A stretch of 18,770 nt of DNA from DATBGZ01 sp036557785 (GCA_036557785.1 DATBGZ010000057.1:1-18770); one strand, 5' to 3'; shown: positions 7,150-16,078, counted from the first letter of the stretch. Notes: generated from the letters alone by a model not told the origin. Made by a program: numbers and translations.

Positions 7150-7769
7150 GCGACCGGCCGGTGCGCCGCTCGGCCTCCACCGACGTCGGGTGGTCGCCGG
7201 ACGCCATCACCTTCGCCATCGGCTCGCCCCCCCATCCGCTGCTCGAACCCAACCGCTGGCGGCGGCTGCGGTGGGCGCTGGCGCTCGCGGTGCTCGCGGC
7301 GGTGGCTGTGGTCCTCATCGGGGAGCAGTTCGGGCTGTGGCTGCCGTTCCCGCTGGTCGGGGCCGTGTTCGTGGGCGTCGTGCTGATCGGGCAGGGAGTG
7401 TCGCTGGTTTCGGAGCCGGAGTGGCTGCGCGCGGCCGACCTGGTCCGGCCCGTCCGGGTGCATCGCCGGCTGCAGCCCGGTGGCTGGTACGAGGGCGGTG
7501 ACGGACTGGTCGCGGCAGTGCGTCGGTGGGATCGGCAGATCGAATGGGGCTCGACCGGACCGGCCCGGTTCGCCAACACCGTGGGCACGCACATCGGCGA
7601 GGTCGTCGACGAACGGTTGCGCCAGCGGTACGGCATCACCCGCGCGTCCGATCCGCAGCGGGCCCGCGAGCTCGCCGGTGAGACCCTGTGGGCGCTCATG
7701 GGTCCGCTCACGCGCGTGCCCACCCACCGCCAGATGCTCGCGGCTCTGGACGACCTGGAACGCATCTGA
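7146..7769 (+). CDS. Two-TM hypothetical protein in the MoxR operon
   Basis: The product is 207 aa, with ATG 7146 overlapping the preceding stop. Two adjacent membrane segments (about 42–59 and 66–84) form a hairpin. A soluble C-terminal domain of about 115 residues follows and should face the same side as the N-terminus. The segment VRPVRVHRRLQPGGWYEGGDGLV and the helical tail ending LAALDDLERI match no named domain that I recognise. The tail resembles the DUF4129-type helical bundle only weakly. Its place between DUF4129 and MoxR makes it a likely member of the same complex. Confidence 0.8.
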   Translation: MSDRPVRRSASTDVGWSPDAITFAIGSPPHPLLEPNRWRRLRWALALAVLAAVAVVLIGEQFGLWLPFPLVGAVFVGVVLIGQGVSLVSEPEWLRAADLVRPVRVHRRLQPGGWYEGGDGLVAAVRRWDRQIEWGSTGPARFANTVGTHIGEVVDERLRQRYGITRASDPQRARELAGETLWALMGPLTRVPTHRQMLAALDDLERI

Positions 7770-7809
7770 GATCGACGACGTGAAGGACAGCGAGAACGGG
7801 AGATATGTC

Positions 7810-8819
<1,010 letters not shown>

Positions 8820-8823
<4 letters not shown>

Positions 8824-10232
8824 CGGTAACGGTGCGGCCGGCCGCCCCGCCGCGGGACCTGGCACCGGCGGCGACCAGTGTGCAGACCGCCAGCGAAGGA
8901 CCCAACTGGGTCCCGACGCGCGCGCTGGGCCGGGCCGTGCTCTTCTGCGGCTCGGCCATCATCGTGGGCGTGTTCCTGGGCCGGCTCGACCTGATCGTGA
9001 TCGCCGCACCCTTCGCGATCGGCGCCGCGGTCGGGCTGCGCCGGCGGCCGACACGCGCGCCCGTGGTGGCGGTCGAGATGGAGCAGGAGACGGCCTCCGA
9101 GGGCGAGGAGGTGTCGATCGGCCTGGAGATGTCCAATGTGGACGACACCCGGCTCGACCTGGTCGTCGGTCGGCTCACCACCTCGGGCTGGCTGGACTCC
9201 CGGGGCCGCGCCGCCGGGGACGGAACGGACCCCCGCGACGGCCTGCGTCCGTACGCGGGTGACGTCGGTCCGGGCGAGACCGCCCGGGTGGATCTGCGCG
9301 CGATCGCCACCCACTGGGGGCCGCAGCAGGTCGGCCCGGCGGTGGCCTACGGCGTGGCGGGCGACGGCCTGCTGGTCAGCGGCTTCGCCGTGGCGAAGGG
9401 CATGATGCTGCGCGTGCACCCGGCGGTACCGCCGTTCCGGGCCGGCGAGACGATGCCGCGGCTGACGGCCCTCGTCGGCATCCACCGGTCCCGGCGCCCC
9501 GGCGAGGGCGGCGAGCTCGCGGGCGTGCGCCGGTACGGCCCGGGCGACCGGCTGCGCCGCATCGACTGGCGAGTCACCCTGCGCACCGGTGAGCTTCACG
9601 TCACGCACACCTTCTCCGACCGTGACGCCCAGGTGGTGGTCCTGCTCGACGTGGTCTACGAGTCCGGCCGTTCGGGCGGCATCCGCAGCACGGCCTCCAT
9701 TGTGGACACGACGGTCCGGGCCGCGGCCGCGATCACGGACCACTACCTGCGCCAGGGTGACCGCGTCGGTCTCGTCGAGTACTCCGGGACGCCGCGCTAC
9801 CTGCGTGCCTCCTCCGGGGGCCGGCACCTGCACACCGCGCTGGACTGGCTGCTGGAGACCCGCTTCAACCCGCACGCCGCCGACGCGCCGGTGTTCGGCA
9901 TCGATCACCAGTTGATCCCGAACGCCGCGCTCGTGGTGGTGCTGACGCCGCTGCTCGGGCCACGCAGCGCCGAGATGATCGCGACGCTGGCCCGGGCGGG
10001 GCGCTCGGTGGTCGCCGTCGATACCCTCGGCGCGCTGGCCCAGCGGCCCGTGGATGGGTCGCGCTGGACCGCGATCGCCCAGCGGCTGTGGCGAGCCGAA
10101 CGGGAGAACCTCGTCGGCCTGCTGCGTGAGGCGGGCGTGCCGGTGACGGTCTGGGCCGGCACCGGGTCGCTGGACCAGGTGCTGCAGGACATGGCCCGGA
10201 TGGCAGAGGCACCCCGGCTCGGTGTGCGATGA
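8820..10232 (+). CDS. DUF58 protein with membrane anchor and vWA-like fold
   Basis: The product is 470 aa. ATG 8820 overlaps the moxR stop as ATGA; the frame continues upstream only as a shadow of moxR. A membrane hairpin lies at about 36–72. A beta-rich extracytoplasmic or adaptor region covers about 80–200. The DUF58 signature is at 231–260 (GELAGVRRYGPGDRLRRIDW and following TGELHV). From 271 the vWA-like core begins with VVVLLDVVYES. The MIDAS DxSxS motif is degenerate: Asp277 is kept but the Ser positions are not, so canonical metal binding is doubtful. In known systems DUF58 proteins partner MoxR ATPases. The gene overlaps its downstream neighbour by 4 bases. Confidence 0.92.
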
Positions 10233-10819
10233 CCGCGTTCCTGACCGACCTGCGCGACATGGGTACCGGCCTGACGAGCCGGGCGTCGGCCGTGATCGCC
10301 ACACTGCTGCGCACCACATTGCTGGCCTGGCTGCTCCGGCTGACGATCCTGCTGGCCCTGCTCGGCGCGTGCGCGTTCGCCTTTGGCCCGCGGGCCCTGG
10401 TCGACCCCGCGTTCGTGCTCGTGGTGGCGCTGGTGGCGCTCGCTGCCGTGCTGCCGCGCAGCCGGGCCGTCAGCCTGGCGCTGTGGGTCATCGGGTTGGT
10501 CTGGGTGGTCGGTGAGTCGCACCCGCCGTTGTGGCGCGTGCTCGGGATGGCCGCGACGCTCTACGTCGCGCACGCGTCGGCGGCGTTCGCCGCGGTCCTT
10601 CCGCACGACTGCGCGGTCACGGGGTCAGCGGTAGCCCGCTGGGCGGTGCGCACGCTGCTGGTCATCGCGGCCAGCCTCGCGTTGGGCGGGGCGGGGATGG
10701 CGGTGCTGGGTCCGCTGCCTCCGGTGCGCAGCATCCTGGGCCCGATCGCGGGCTCGCTGTTCGCGGCCGCGATCGCCGGCCTGATCGCCGGCCTGGTGCG
10801 CAGGCGGGAGGCGGCGTAG
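10229..10819 (+). CDS. Polytopic membrane protein, last gene of the MoxR operon
   Basis: The product is 196 aa from ATG 10229, which overlaps the DUF58 stop. About six hydrophobic segments can be seen (roughly 32–52, 58–75, 80–95, 102–124, 138–160 and 168–190), with a positively charged C-terminus (VRRREAA). No polar catalytic motif is evident, though one H-x-A-S and one PHDC are present. I do not recognise the family. Strict translational coupling to DUF58 suggests it is a membrane partner or client of the MoxR unit. Confidence 0.8.
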   Translation: MTAFLTDLRDMGTGLTSRASAVIATLLRTTLLAWLLRLTILLALLGACAFAFGPRALVDPAFVLVVALVALAAVLPRSRAVSLALWVIGLVWVVGESHPPLWRVLGMAATLYVAHASAAFAAVLPHDCAVTGSAVARWAVRTLLVIAASLALGGAGMAVLGPLPPVRSILGPIAGSLFAAAIAGLIAGLVRRREAA

Positions 10820-10828
10820 CGCCGGGCG

Positions 10829-10834
10829 TACCGT
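10829..10834 (+). promoter_or_regulatory. -10 element of a probable leaderless promoter
   Basis: TACCGT ends 6 bases before ATG 10841. There is no purine-rich ribosome binding site, so transcription likely starts at or next to the start codon. Confidence 0.5.
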
Positions 10835-10840
10835 GACGCC

Positions 10841-11686
10841 ATGCGTCGAAGCCGCACGCCGTCGCTGGTCGCCGCGGCGACCGCGATCGTCTCCTGTGGA
10901 CTGCTCGCCGTGGCCATCTGGCAGGGATGGCTCGGCCCCGATGCCGGCCGTGGCGCAGGATTCTGCGAGGCCGCCCGGCAGGGGCTGATCAAGCAGCCGG
11001 CCAACACGTTCAGCAATACGGGCTTCGTCGCGGCGGGCCTGCTGGCCGCGTGGCACGCCGGCCGTCCGGGCAACGTGGGTCCCATCCTGTCGTCCCGACG
11101 CGCACTGCCGACCGTGATGGCGTGCGTCATCGTGCTGCTGGGGCCGGCGAGCGCGGCGATGCACGCGACGCAGTCCAGCCTCGGTGGGCACCTGGACATG
11201 CTGAGCATGTACCTCATCGCCGCCCTCGCCGTCGCCTACGCCATCATGCGGTTCCTGCGCGCCGGCACCGCGACCTTCGCCGTCGTCTTCGTGGTGGCCG
11301 TGGGCGCCTGCGAGCTCGTCGAGGCCGGTGGCGGCCACCTCCCCGTGGTGATGACCGCGGCCAACGCCGCCTTCGGCGCGCTCCTGCTCGTCGCGATGGT
11401 GCTCGAGCTGCTCATCATGCGCCGCGGCCAGACCCGGTCCCGGCGCGTGTTCGGGTTCGCGTCGGTGGGCACACTCCTGGTCGCCTTCGGGATCTGGAAC
11501 GCGACCAACCACGGCATGTGCCAGCCGTACTCGCCGGTGCAGGGCCATGCGGCGTGGCACCTTCTCGACGCGGTCGCGGCATACCTGCTCTACCGCTACT
11601 ACGCCAGCGAGGCCCCGATCCTCGCCGCGGGCGAGCAGGCATCGGCCGACGTGGTTGAGGTTGGCGGTTCGACGCGGTTGGACTGA
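10841..11686 (+). CDS. CREST-superfamily membrane hydrolase (alkaline-ceramidase-like)
   Basis: The product is 281 aa with about seven hydrophobic segments. FCE (41–43) and QPANTFSNTGF (52–62) resemble the N-terminal WCE…NTxSN region of alkaline ceramidases. The active-site set is complete: Ser104 and His108 (SAAMH), Asp119 (HLDM), and His236/His240 (HAAWH). The spacings Ser+4=His, His+11=Asp and His+4=His equal those of human ACER3 (S77, H81, D92, H217, H221), where three His bind zinc. A zinc-dependent amidase acting on a membrane lipid is therefore likely. Bacterial substrates could be ceramide-like lipids or N-acyl amino acid lipids; the sequence does not say which. The next gene encodes another intramembrane metal hydrolase on the same strand. 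Confidence 0.85.
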   Translation: MRRSRTPSLVAAATAIVSCGLLAVAIWQGWLGPDAGRGAGFCEAARQGLIKQPANTFSNTGFVAAGLLAAWHAGRPGNVGPILSSRRALPTVMACVIVLLGPASAAMHATQSSLGGHLDMLSMYLIAALAVAYAIMRFLRAGTATFAVVFVVAVGACELVEAGGGHLPVVMTAANAAFGALLLVAMVLELLIMRRGQTRSRRVFGFASVGTLLVAFGIWNATNHGMCQPYSPVQGHAAWHLLDAVAAYLLYRYYASEAPILAAGEQASADVVEVGGSTRLD

Positions 11687-11717
11687 CGTCGGGTTGCGGC
11701 GGCTTCGCCGGCGCTGT

Positions 11718-11723
11718 CAGGAT
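11718..11723 (+). promoter_or_regulatory. Possible -10 element for the CPBP protease gene
   Basis: CAGGAT ends 7 bases before ATG 11731, the spacing seen at other probable leaderless starts in this window. Its first base departs from TANNNT. The 44-base gap to the upstream gene would also allow co-transcription. Confidence 0.35.
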
Positions 11724-11730
11724 CACGGCC

Positions 11731-12495
11731 ATGGAAGGAGTACGCGCGATCCTCACCCACGTCCTGGTCGGGGCGCTGCTCGCGTCGATGGTGGTCCGGA
11801 CGATCGCCGGGTTGAGGATGTGGCGGCGGCTTCCCCAGGACGGCGTCGGTGACGCGGCAATCCGGGCGCGCCTGTACCGGCGGTCCATCGTCGCGTCATG
11901 GGCCACGACGAGCGCCGTGCCCCTGATCTGGCTCTCCCGCGGCGGTCTGTCCGCGGCCGACCTCGGCTGGGCCGTGCCGAGCGGCCGCGGCGCGCTGGCC
12001 GCCTACGTGCTGGCGCTGGTCCTGCTGGCCGCCGCGGTGACCGGCGCCGTGCGGCAGCGGCGCTGGATCCAACGCGGTCACCGCGTGCTGGGCGGCGCCC
12101 GCACCGACCTGATCCGGCCACGGACCGCCGGTGAACGGCGGATGGTGGTGGTGCTGTCGCTGACCGCCGGCATCACCGAGGAGGCGGTCTTCCGTGGCCT
12201 GCTCATGGCCGTGGGTATCTCTGTCTATCACGTGCCGGTCCTGCTGGTGGCGATCCTCAGCGTCGCGCTGTTCGCCGCGGGCCACGCCTACCAGGGTGTC
12301 TATGGCGTCATCGGTACCGCCGCCCTCGGCGCCGCCTACACCGCCATCTATGAACTCTCCGGCAGCCTGGCGCTGCCGATCGTGCTGCACGTCTGCCAGG
12401 ACCTGCTCGGGCTGCTCGTGGTCCCACCCTCGCCGCAGCCGCCATCCACCGCGCCGAAGGCGGCCTACGCCGACGAGGGCAGGCAGGCGGCGTAG
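11731..12495 (+). CDS. CPBP/CAAX-type intramembrane metalloprotease
   Basis: The product is 254 aa from ATG 11731, with about six to seven membrane segments. The CPBP (Abi/Rce1-like) motifs are complete: ITEEAVFRG gives Glu150, Glu151 and Arg155 (EExxxR); FAAGH gives Phe181 and His185 (FxxxH); HVCQD gives His220 and Asp224 (HxxxD, where many members have HxxxN/B). These residues form the buried glutamate/histidine active site in Rce1-type proteases. Bacterial members take part in peptide maturation, immunity to bacteriocins or anti-sigma factor cleavage; no bacteriocin gene is nearby. It converges with the aminotransferase gene, with 7 bases between stops. Confidence 0.9.
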   Translation: MEGVRAILTHVLVGALLASMVVRTIAGLRMWRRLPQDGVGDAAIRARLYRRSIVASWATTSAVPLIWLSRGGLSAADLGWAVPSGRGALAAYVLALVLLAAAVTGAVRQRRWIQRGHRVLGGARTDLIRPRTAGERRMVVVLSLTAGITEEAVFRGLLMAVGISVYHVPVLLVAILSVALFAAGHAYQGVYGVIGTAALGAAYTAIYELSGSLALPIVLHVCQDLLGLLVVPPSPQPPSTAPKAAYADEGRQAA

Positions 12496-12501
12496 CCCTC
12501 G
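12465..12501. other. Two interleaved inverted repeats at a convergent gene junction
   Basis: CTACGCC (12465–12471) pairs with GGCGTAG (12489–12495), and CGAGGGC (12474–12480) pairs with GCCCTCG (12495–12501). They share one base, so they could form alternative hairpins or a pseudoknot. No T-run follows, so a terminator role is only possible. The pairs lie over the stop codons of the converging protease and aminotransferase genes. Confidence 0.35.
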
Positions 12502-12502
12502 G

Positions 12503-13849
12503 TCACCCCAGGCTCGCGAGGGCGTCGGTGAACACGGCGGCGTAACTGTCCACATCGGAGGCTGTGCTCGCCGGGCAGGTCAGCGCCATGTTGTGGAAGG
12601 GCGTGAGCAGCACACCCCGGTTGGCGCAGAACACGTGCAGGTAGTCGTCGAGCTCGCCGTCGTCGGCCGCCTGGGATTCGGCGCCGGTGCGCGGCGCCGG
12701 ATCGGCGTAACGGAACTCGACCCGGGCGCCGAGCTGGCTCACCGACCAGGGCAACGCCGCCGCGTGGACCGCCTCGGTCAGCGCCCCGGCGAGCCGGGTG
12801 GTCAGCGCGATCATGTGGGTGAACGCGTCGTCGGTGAGCACCTCGCCGAGGCAGGCACGGGCCGCGGCCATACTGACCGGGTTGCCGGCGAGTGTCCCGC
12901 CCACACCACCCATGTCGACGAGGTCCAGATCGGTACGCCCCAGCAGCCGGTCGGCCACCTGCTGGGACAGCCCGTACGCCCCGCAGGGCACGCCGCCCGC
13001 GATCGCCTTGCCGATCGTGACGACGTCGGGGCGCAGGCCGTCGCGACCGGTGACCCCGCCCGGGCCGGCCGAGAAGGTGTGTGTCTCGTCGTGGATGAGC
13101 AGCGTGCCGTACCGGCGGGTCAGCTCGCGCACGCCCTGCAGGTAGCCGGGCTCCGGCAGCACGATGCCGATGTTCGTCAATGCCGGTTCGATCAGCACCG
13201 CAGCGGTGTCGCCATGGGACAGCTCGCGCTCCAGACCGTCGAGGTCGTTGATCTCGGCGACCCGGCTGGTCGTGAGCACATCGGTGGGGGCGCCGACGTT
13301 GCCCCAGCGGCTGGCCGGCTGGCCGTCCGCCAACACGATGAGCGACTCGTCGACGCTGCCGTGGTAGCAGTAGCTGTGGAACAGGATCCGGGACCGGTCG
13401 GTCAGCGCGCGGGCGAGCCGGATCGCCCACCGGTTGGCGTCGGTGGCGGTGAGCGAGAAGCTCCACGCGGGCAGCCCGAACCGCCGGGCCAGCTCTTCGC
13501 CGACCCATGCCGCGTCCTGCGTCGGCATCATCGCGGTCAGCCCGCCGTCGTCCTCGATGCGCCGCCGTACGGCCGTCACCACCGGCTCGGGGGAGTGGCC
13601 CGCCATCGCGCCGGTGTCGCCGAGGCAGAAGTCCACATAGGAGTGTCCATCGAAGTCGGTGACCCGGGCTCCCCGCGCTGTGGCGAGGTAGAGCGGGAAC
13701 CCGCCCGCCCGCTTGTTCATCCAGGTCATCGGTACCTGGCCGAACAGGTGCCGCGCCGCCTCGTACGCCGAGCGCGACCGCGGGTTGCGCTCGCCGAAGG
13801 CCGCCCGTTCGCGCTCCAGCAACGCCGCCAGGCGGGCCCGGTCGATCAT
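12503..13849 (-). CDS. Class III PLP aminotransferase, glutamate-1-semialdehyde aminomutase-like
   Basis: The product is 448 aa from ATG 13849. A GTG three codons upstream (13858) is in frame, but it overlaps a TACAGT -10 hexamer, so I prefer the ATG as a leaderless start. Fold type I PLP motifs are visible: FSLTATDANRWAIRLAR (phosphate-binding turn, where GSA aminomutases have SGTEA), SYCYHGSVD, the PLP-pyridine Asp254 in LIHDETHTFSAGPGG, and the Schiff-base Lys281 in TIGKAIAGGVPCGAYG. The length and FCLGDTGAMAGHSP match the actinobacterial proteins usually labelled transaminase or GSA aminomutase. No haem genes flank it, so I think a dedicated amino acid or amine transaminase is more likely than HemL itself. 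Confidence 0.87.
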   Translation of the reverse strand: MIDRARLAALLERERAAFGERNPRSRSAYEAARHLFGQVPMTWMNKRAGGFPLYLATARGARVTDFDGHSYVDFCLGDTGAMAGHSPEPVVTAVRRRIEDDGGLTAMMPTQDAAWVGEELARRFGLPAWSFSLTATDANRWAIRLARALTDRSRILFHSYCYHGSVDESLIVLADGQPASRWGNVGAPTDVLTTSRVAEINDLDGLERELSHGDTAAVLIEPALTNIGIVLPEPGYLQGVRELTRRYGTLLIHDETHTFSAGPGGVTGRDGLRPDVVTIGKAIAGGVPCGAYGLSQQVADRLLGRTDLDLVDMGGVGGTLAGNPVSMAAARACLGEVLTDDAFTHMIALTTRLAGALTEAVHAAALPWSVSQLGARVEFRYADPAPRTGAESQAADDGELDDYLHVFCANRGVLLTPFHNMALTCPASTASDVDSYAAVFTDALASLG

Positions 13850-13856
13850 GTCGGCC

Positions 13857-13862
13857 ACTGTA
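13857..13862 (-). promoter_or_regulatory. -10 element of a probable leaderless promoter (aminotransferase)
   Basis: On the minus strand TACAGT is followed by 7 bases and ATG 13849. This decides the aminotransferase start in favour of ATG 13849 over GTG 13858. Confidence 0.5.
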
Positions 13863-13892
13863 CGGGCAGCGGCTGCCCGAGCGGCGCGGGGG

Positions 13893-14708
13893 TCACGAAG
13901 CGTTGAGCGGAATGTCGGCGACCGTGATCGAGGCCGGGCCGCTGGGGCCGGACAGGCCGTAGATCACGGAGAAGCTGATGCTCACGGTCGCCGCGCCATC
14001 GGGCAGCCGGGGGAAGACCACGGTGCCGTAGACGGTCCCGTTCGGTGGGACACTCTGGTTCCAGTCGCTGCGGAACGAGTCGGCGCCCAGCGTCCGCCGA
14101 TCGCCGGAGGCGGTGAGTTGACAGTTCTCGTACAGGGGCAGGTTGATCGGTATGGTGCCGGCGTTGTCGGCGGTCAACGCGACCTTGGTGAAGTGGCTGG
14201 TCAGCGTCACGCTCTGCACGGTCAGCTTCAGCGGCCCGGACGACGCGGACTGCTGCTGAGCCAAGACATCGAAGCCCCTCTCATCGCCGGTGATCCATCC
14301 ACCGAAGTACTGGGCCCCGTAGGTCACGCCGGCCACGCCGCCGCCGCAGAAGACGAGCAGCACGAGGACCCCGATGAGCAGCGGTAGCCCCTTGCGCGCT
14401 GGCCGCGCGGGCGCCGCCGGATCATAGGGGTATGCGCCGTACGGGGGCGGGCCGTACGGTTGCGCACCCGCCTGCTGCGGCGCGGGCGGAGGCGCCGCGA
14501 GCTGCGATGCTGGGCTCGGCCGCTCGCGCTGGAGCAGCGGCACGACCCCGCTGAAGGCGGAGATACCCGCGACGAGCGCGACGCCGACCGGGTTGGTCCA
14601 GTCCTTGCGCAGATAGGAGATCGCCGCGTCGAGGATCATCGCGACGACGGCGCCGAGAATGCCGAACGCGGCGGCCTTGACCAGCCGTCCAGCGCTCACC
14701 GACCGCAT
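13893..14708 (-). CDS. Three-TM protein with Pro/Tyr-rich linker and extracytoplasmic beta domain
   Basis: The product is 271 aa from ATG 14708, preceded by a G-run and 23 bases or so from a predicted transcription start; longer frames upstream are arginine-rich and cross the promoter. Membrane segments lie at about 9–30 and 41–58. A low-complexity PYGPPPYGAYPYDP linker covers about 62–105 and a third membrane segment about 108–132. Residues 155–270 are beta-rich (LKLTVQSVTLTSHFTKVALTADN and following), like DUF4352-type immunoglobulin-like domains of secreted actinobacterial proteins. Cys196 is the only Cys in that domain. Function unknown. It is divergent from the polysaccharide deacetylase gene. 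Confidence 0.82.
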   Translation of the reverse strand: MRSVSAGRLVKAAAFGILGAVVAMILDAAISYLRKDWTNPVGVALVAGISAFSGVVPLLQRERPSPASQLAAPPPAPQQAGAQPYGPPPYGAYPYDPAAPARPARKGLPLLIGVLVLLVFCGGGVAGVTYGAQYFGGWITGDERGFDVLAQQQSASSGPLKLTVQSVTLTSHFTKVALTADNAGTIPINLPLYENCQLTASGDRRTLGADSFRSDWNQSVPPNGTVYGTVVFPRLPDGAATVSISFSVIYGLSGPSGPASITVADIPLNAS

Positions 14709-14737
14709 GCGCCCCCCAATCCTCGGCAGCGACGCAG

Positions 14738-14766
14738 AACATATCGAGTTCCCCCTCGCTCGGCAA
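14738..14766 (-). promoter_or_regulatory. Sigma70-type promoter for the three-TM protein gene
   Basis: On the minus strand TTGCCG (14761–14766) is separated by exactly 17 bases from TATGTT (14738–14743). Transcription would start near 14731, about 23 bases before ATG 14708, leaving room for a short leader. Confidence 0.45.
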
Positions 14767-14929
14767 CGACACAAATACGGACGTACGGGTTGGCGTTCGG
14801 TCCAACGGCCGCCCAGGGCCGATGACTGGCGCATCCCTCACAGGGCCTCTGTTCGAATTTCAGGGGCCGTTCTGCCTGCGTCGACCGTCTCACTGGCGCG
14901 AAGAATCAGGGTCGGAACGGGAGTCTGCG

Positions 14930-15856
14930 ATGTGGCTTTTCGCGCTGCGCTCGTCGGCGTCGCCCCTCGTCCGCCGGGCCGCGTGCCTGGGGCTGGCCGC
15001 GTGCCTGCTGAGCGGGGTAGCGGCGTGCAATCGCGGTGCACCTGTGGGCCTGCCGCCGACGCCTCCGCCGACAACGGCGCCGGCGACGACTCCGCCACCG
15101 ACGCCGCCTACGACGACATGGCCACCGGCACCGCCCGCGACGACACGGCCACCGGCACCGCCCGCGACGACACGGCCATCAGCCACCGCGGCGCCCACGA
15201 CCCGACCGGGATTGCCGGATTCGCTGCTCGATAAGGACCTCGAGCGGATCCCGACCTCGTCGAGGGTGATCGCGCTGACCTTCGATGCCGGGGCAAACGC
15301 CGATGGCGTCGCGCCGATCCTCGCCACGCTCGCACGGGAGGGGGTGGCGGGCACGTTCTTCCTCACCGGCGACTTCGTCGACCAGTTCCCCGGGCCGTCT
15401 CGCCAGATCGTTGCGGCCGGACACCGGATCGGCAACCACACGGTGGACCACCCCCACCTGCCGACCCTGCCCGACGGGCAGGTCCGCGCTCAGGTCCTCG
15501 ACGCTCAGGCGAAGATCCGAGCTGTCACCGGTGCGGACCCGGTCCCGTTCTTCCGTTTCCCGTACGGCGACCGCAACAGCCACACGATCGCGCTGGTCAA
15601 CCAGTGTGGCTACGGTGCGATCCGGTGGACGGTGGACAGCCTGGGCTGGCAAGGGACTCAGGGTGGCACGCGTGACGCCAGCTACGTCGAGCGCCGCGTG
15701 CTCAACGCCGCGACGCCAGGAGCGATCGTGCTCATGCACGTCGGATCCAACCCCGACGATCACTCCACATTGGACGCCGCCGCCCTGCCCGGCATTGTCG
15801 CCGGATTGCGCGACCGGGGCTACTCCTTCGTGACCCTCGACGTCCTGCTGACCTGA
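14930..15856 (+). CDS. Lipoprotein polysaccharide deacetylase (CE4/NodB fold)
   Basis: The product is 308 aa from ATG 14930, with ACGGGAG 7 bases upstream; the frame is open further up but without such a site. The signal peptide ends in the lipobox VAAC (Cys33). A Pro/Thr linker of about 60 residues (40–93) holds a 9-residue tandem repeat and probably spans the wall. The NodB domain runs from about 113: motif 1 TFDAG (118–121; Asp119 kept, the usual second Asp is Ala120), motif 2 NHTVDHPH (His170, His174), motif 3 RFPYG (209–213), motif 4 W233–D236 and motif 5 LMH (His270). CE4 enzymes remove N-acetyl groups from peptidoglycan or other polysaccharides. The lost metal-binding Asp is seen in a CE4 subset, so activity is still likely but not certain. 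Confidence 0.9.
   Translation: MWLFALRSSASPLVRRAACLGLAACLLSGVAACNRGAPVGLPPTPPPTTAPATTPPPTPPTTTWPPAPPATTRPPAPPATTRPSATAAPTTRPGLPDSLLDKDLERIPTSSRVIALTFDAGANADGVAPILATLAREGVAGTFFLTGDFVDQFPGPSRQIVAAGHRIGNHTVDHPHLPTLPDGQVRAQVLDAQAKIRAVTGADPVPFFRFPYGDRNSHTIALVNQCGYGAIRWTVDSLGWQGTQGGTRDASYVERRVLNAATPGAIVLMHVGSNPDDHSTLDAAALPGIVAGLRDRGYSFVTLDVLLT
15094..15174 (+). repeat. 27-bp tandem repeat encoding the Pro/Thr linker
   Basis: Two perfect 27-bp units (15121–15147 and 15148–15174) follow one diverged unit (15094–15120). Each encodes 9 residues of the type PPAPPATTR. The array lies in the wall-spanning linker of the deacetylase and is likely to vary in copy number between strains. Confidence 0.85.
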
Positions 15857-15970
15857 GATCCTCGGCCCATCGGCCGGCCGGAGACGGTGCCGCGTCACTC
15901 GATGGTGGCAACGGGAGCCGAGTCGGCCGTTTGCCTGCACCGGTCCCGGCCGTTGGCTATGGTGGTCTGT

Positions 15971-16020
15971 AGGTGGTTGTCCCACTGACAATGTCAGAAC
16001 GGGACAACCACCTCCTTCTT
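15971..16020 (+). terminator. Strong hairpin, probable terminator of the deacetylase gene
   Basis: A perfect 13-bp inverted repeat (15971–15983 with 16001–16013, AGGTGGTTGTCCC) encloses a second 6-bp stem (15985–15990 with 15992–15997, CTGACA/TGTCAG). A pyrimidine/T-rich CCTTCTTT follows on the + strand. It lies 115 bases after the deacetylase stop and 59 bases before the convergent lipoprotein stop. The minus-strand side has no T-run, so termination is predicted mainly for + transcripts. The T-tract is interrupted, and a protein-binding site is an alternative. Confidence 0.6.
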
Positions 16021-16060
16021 TGTCACCTCGCGTTCGCGTTCTTTGTCACCTCGCGTTCGC
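16016..16060. repeat. Tandem duplication, 22-bp unit, 23-bp period
   Basis: Positions 16016–16037 and 16039–16060 are identical, separated by one G. Each copy begins TTCTTTGTCACC and ends CGTTCGC. The first copy starts inside the T-rich tail of the hairpin. The array lies between the hairpin and the stop of the convergent beta-helix gene. Confidence 0.85.
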
Positions 16061-16078
16061 CCGGGAGCGCGTCCCGGC

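Noticed and set aside
12194..13906. 570-codon + strand open frame
   Set aside because: It overlaps the 3' half of the CPBP protease in another frame and is antisense to the aminotransferase, both of which have complete active-site motifs.
16016..16060. CRISPR-like direct repeats
   Set aside because: Only two copies with a single base between them, so there is no spacer. It is a tandem duplication.
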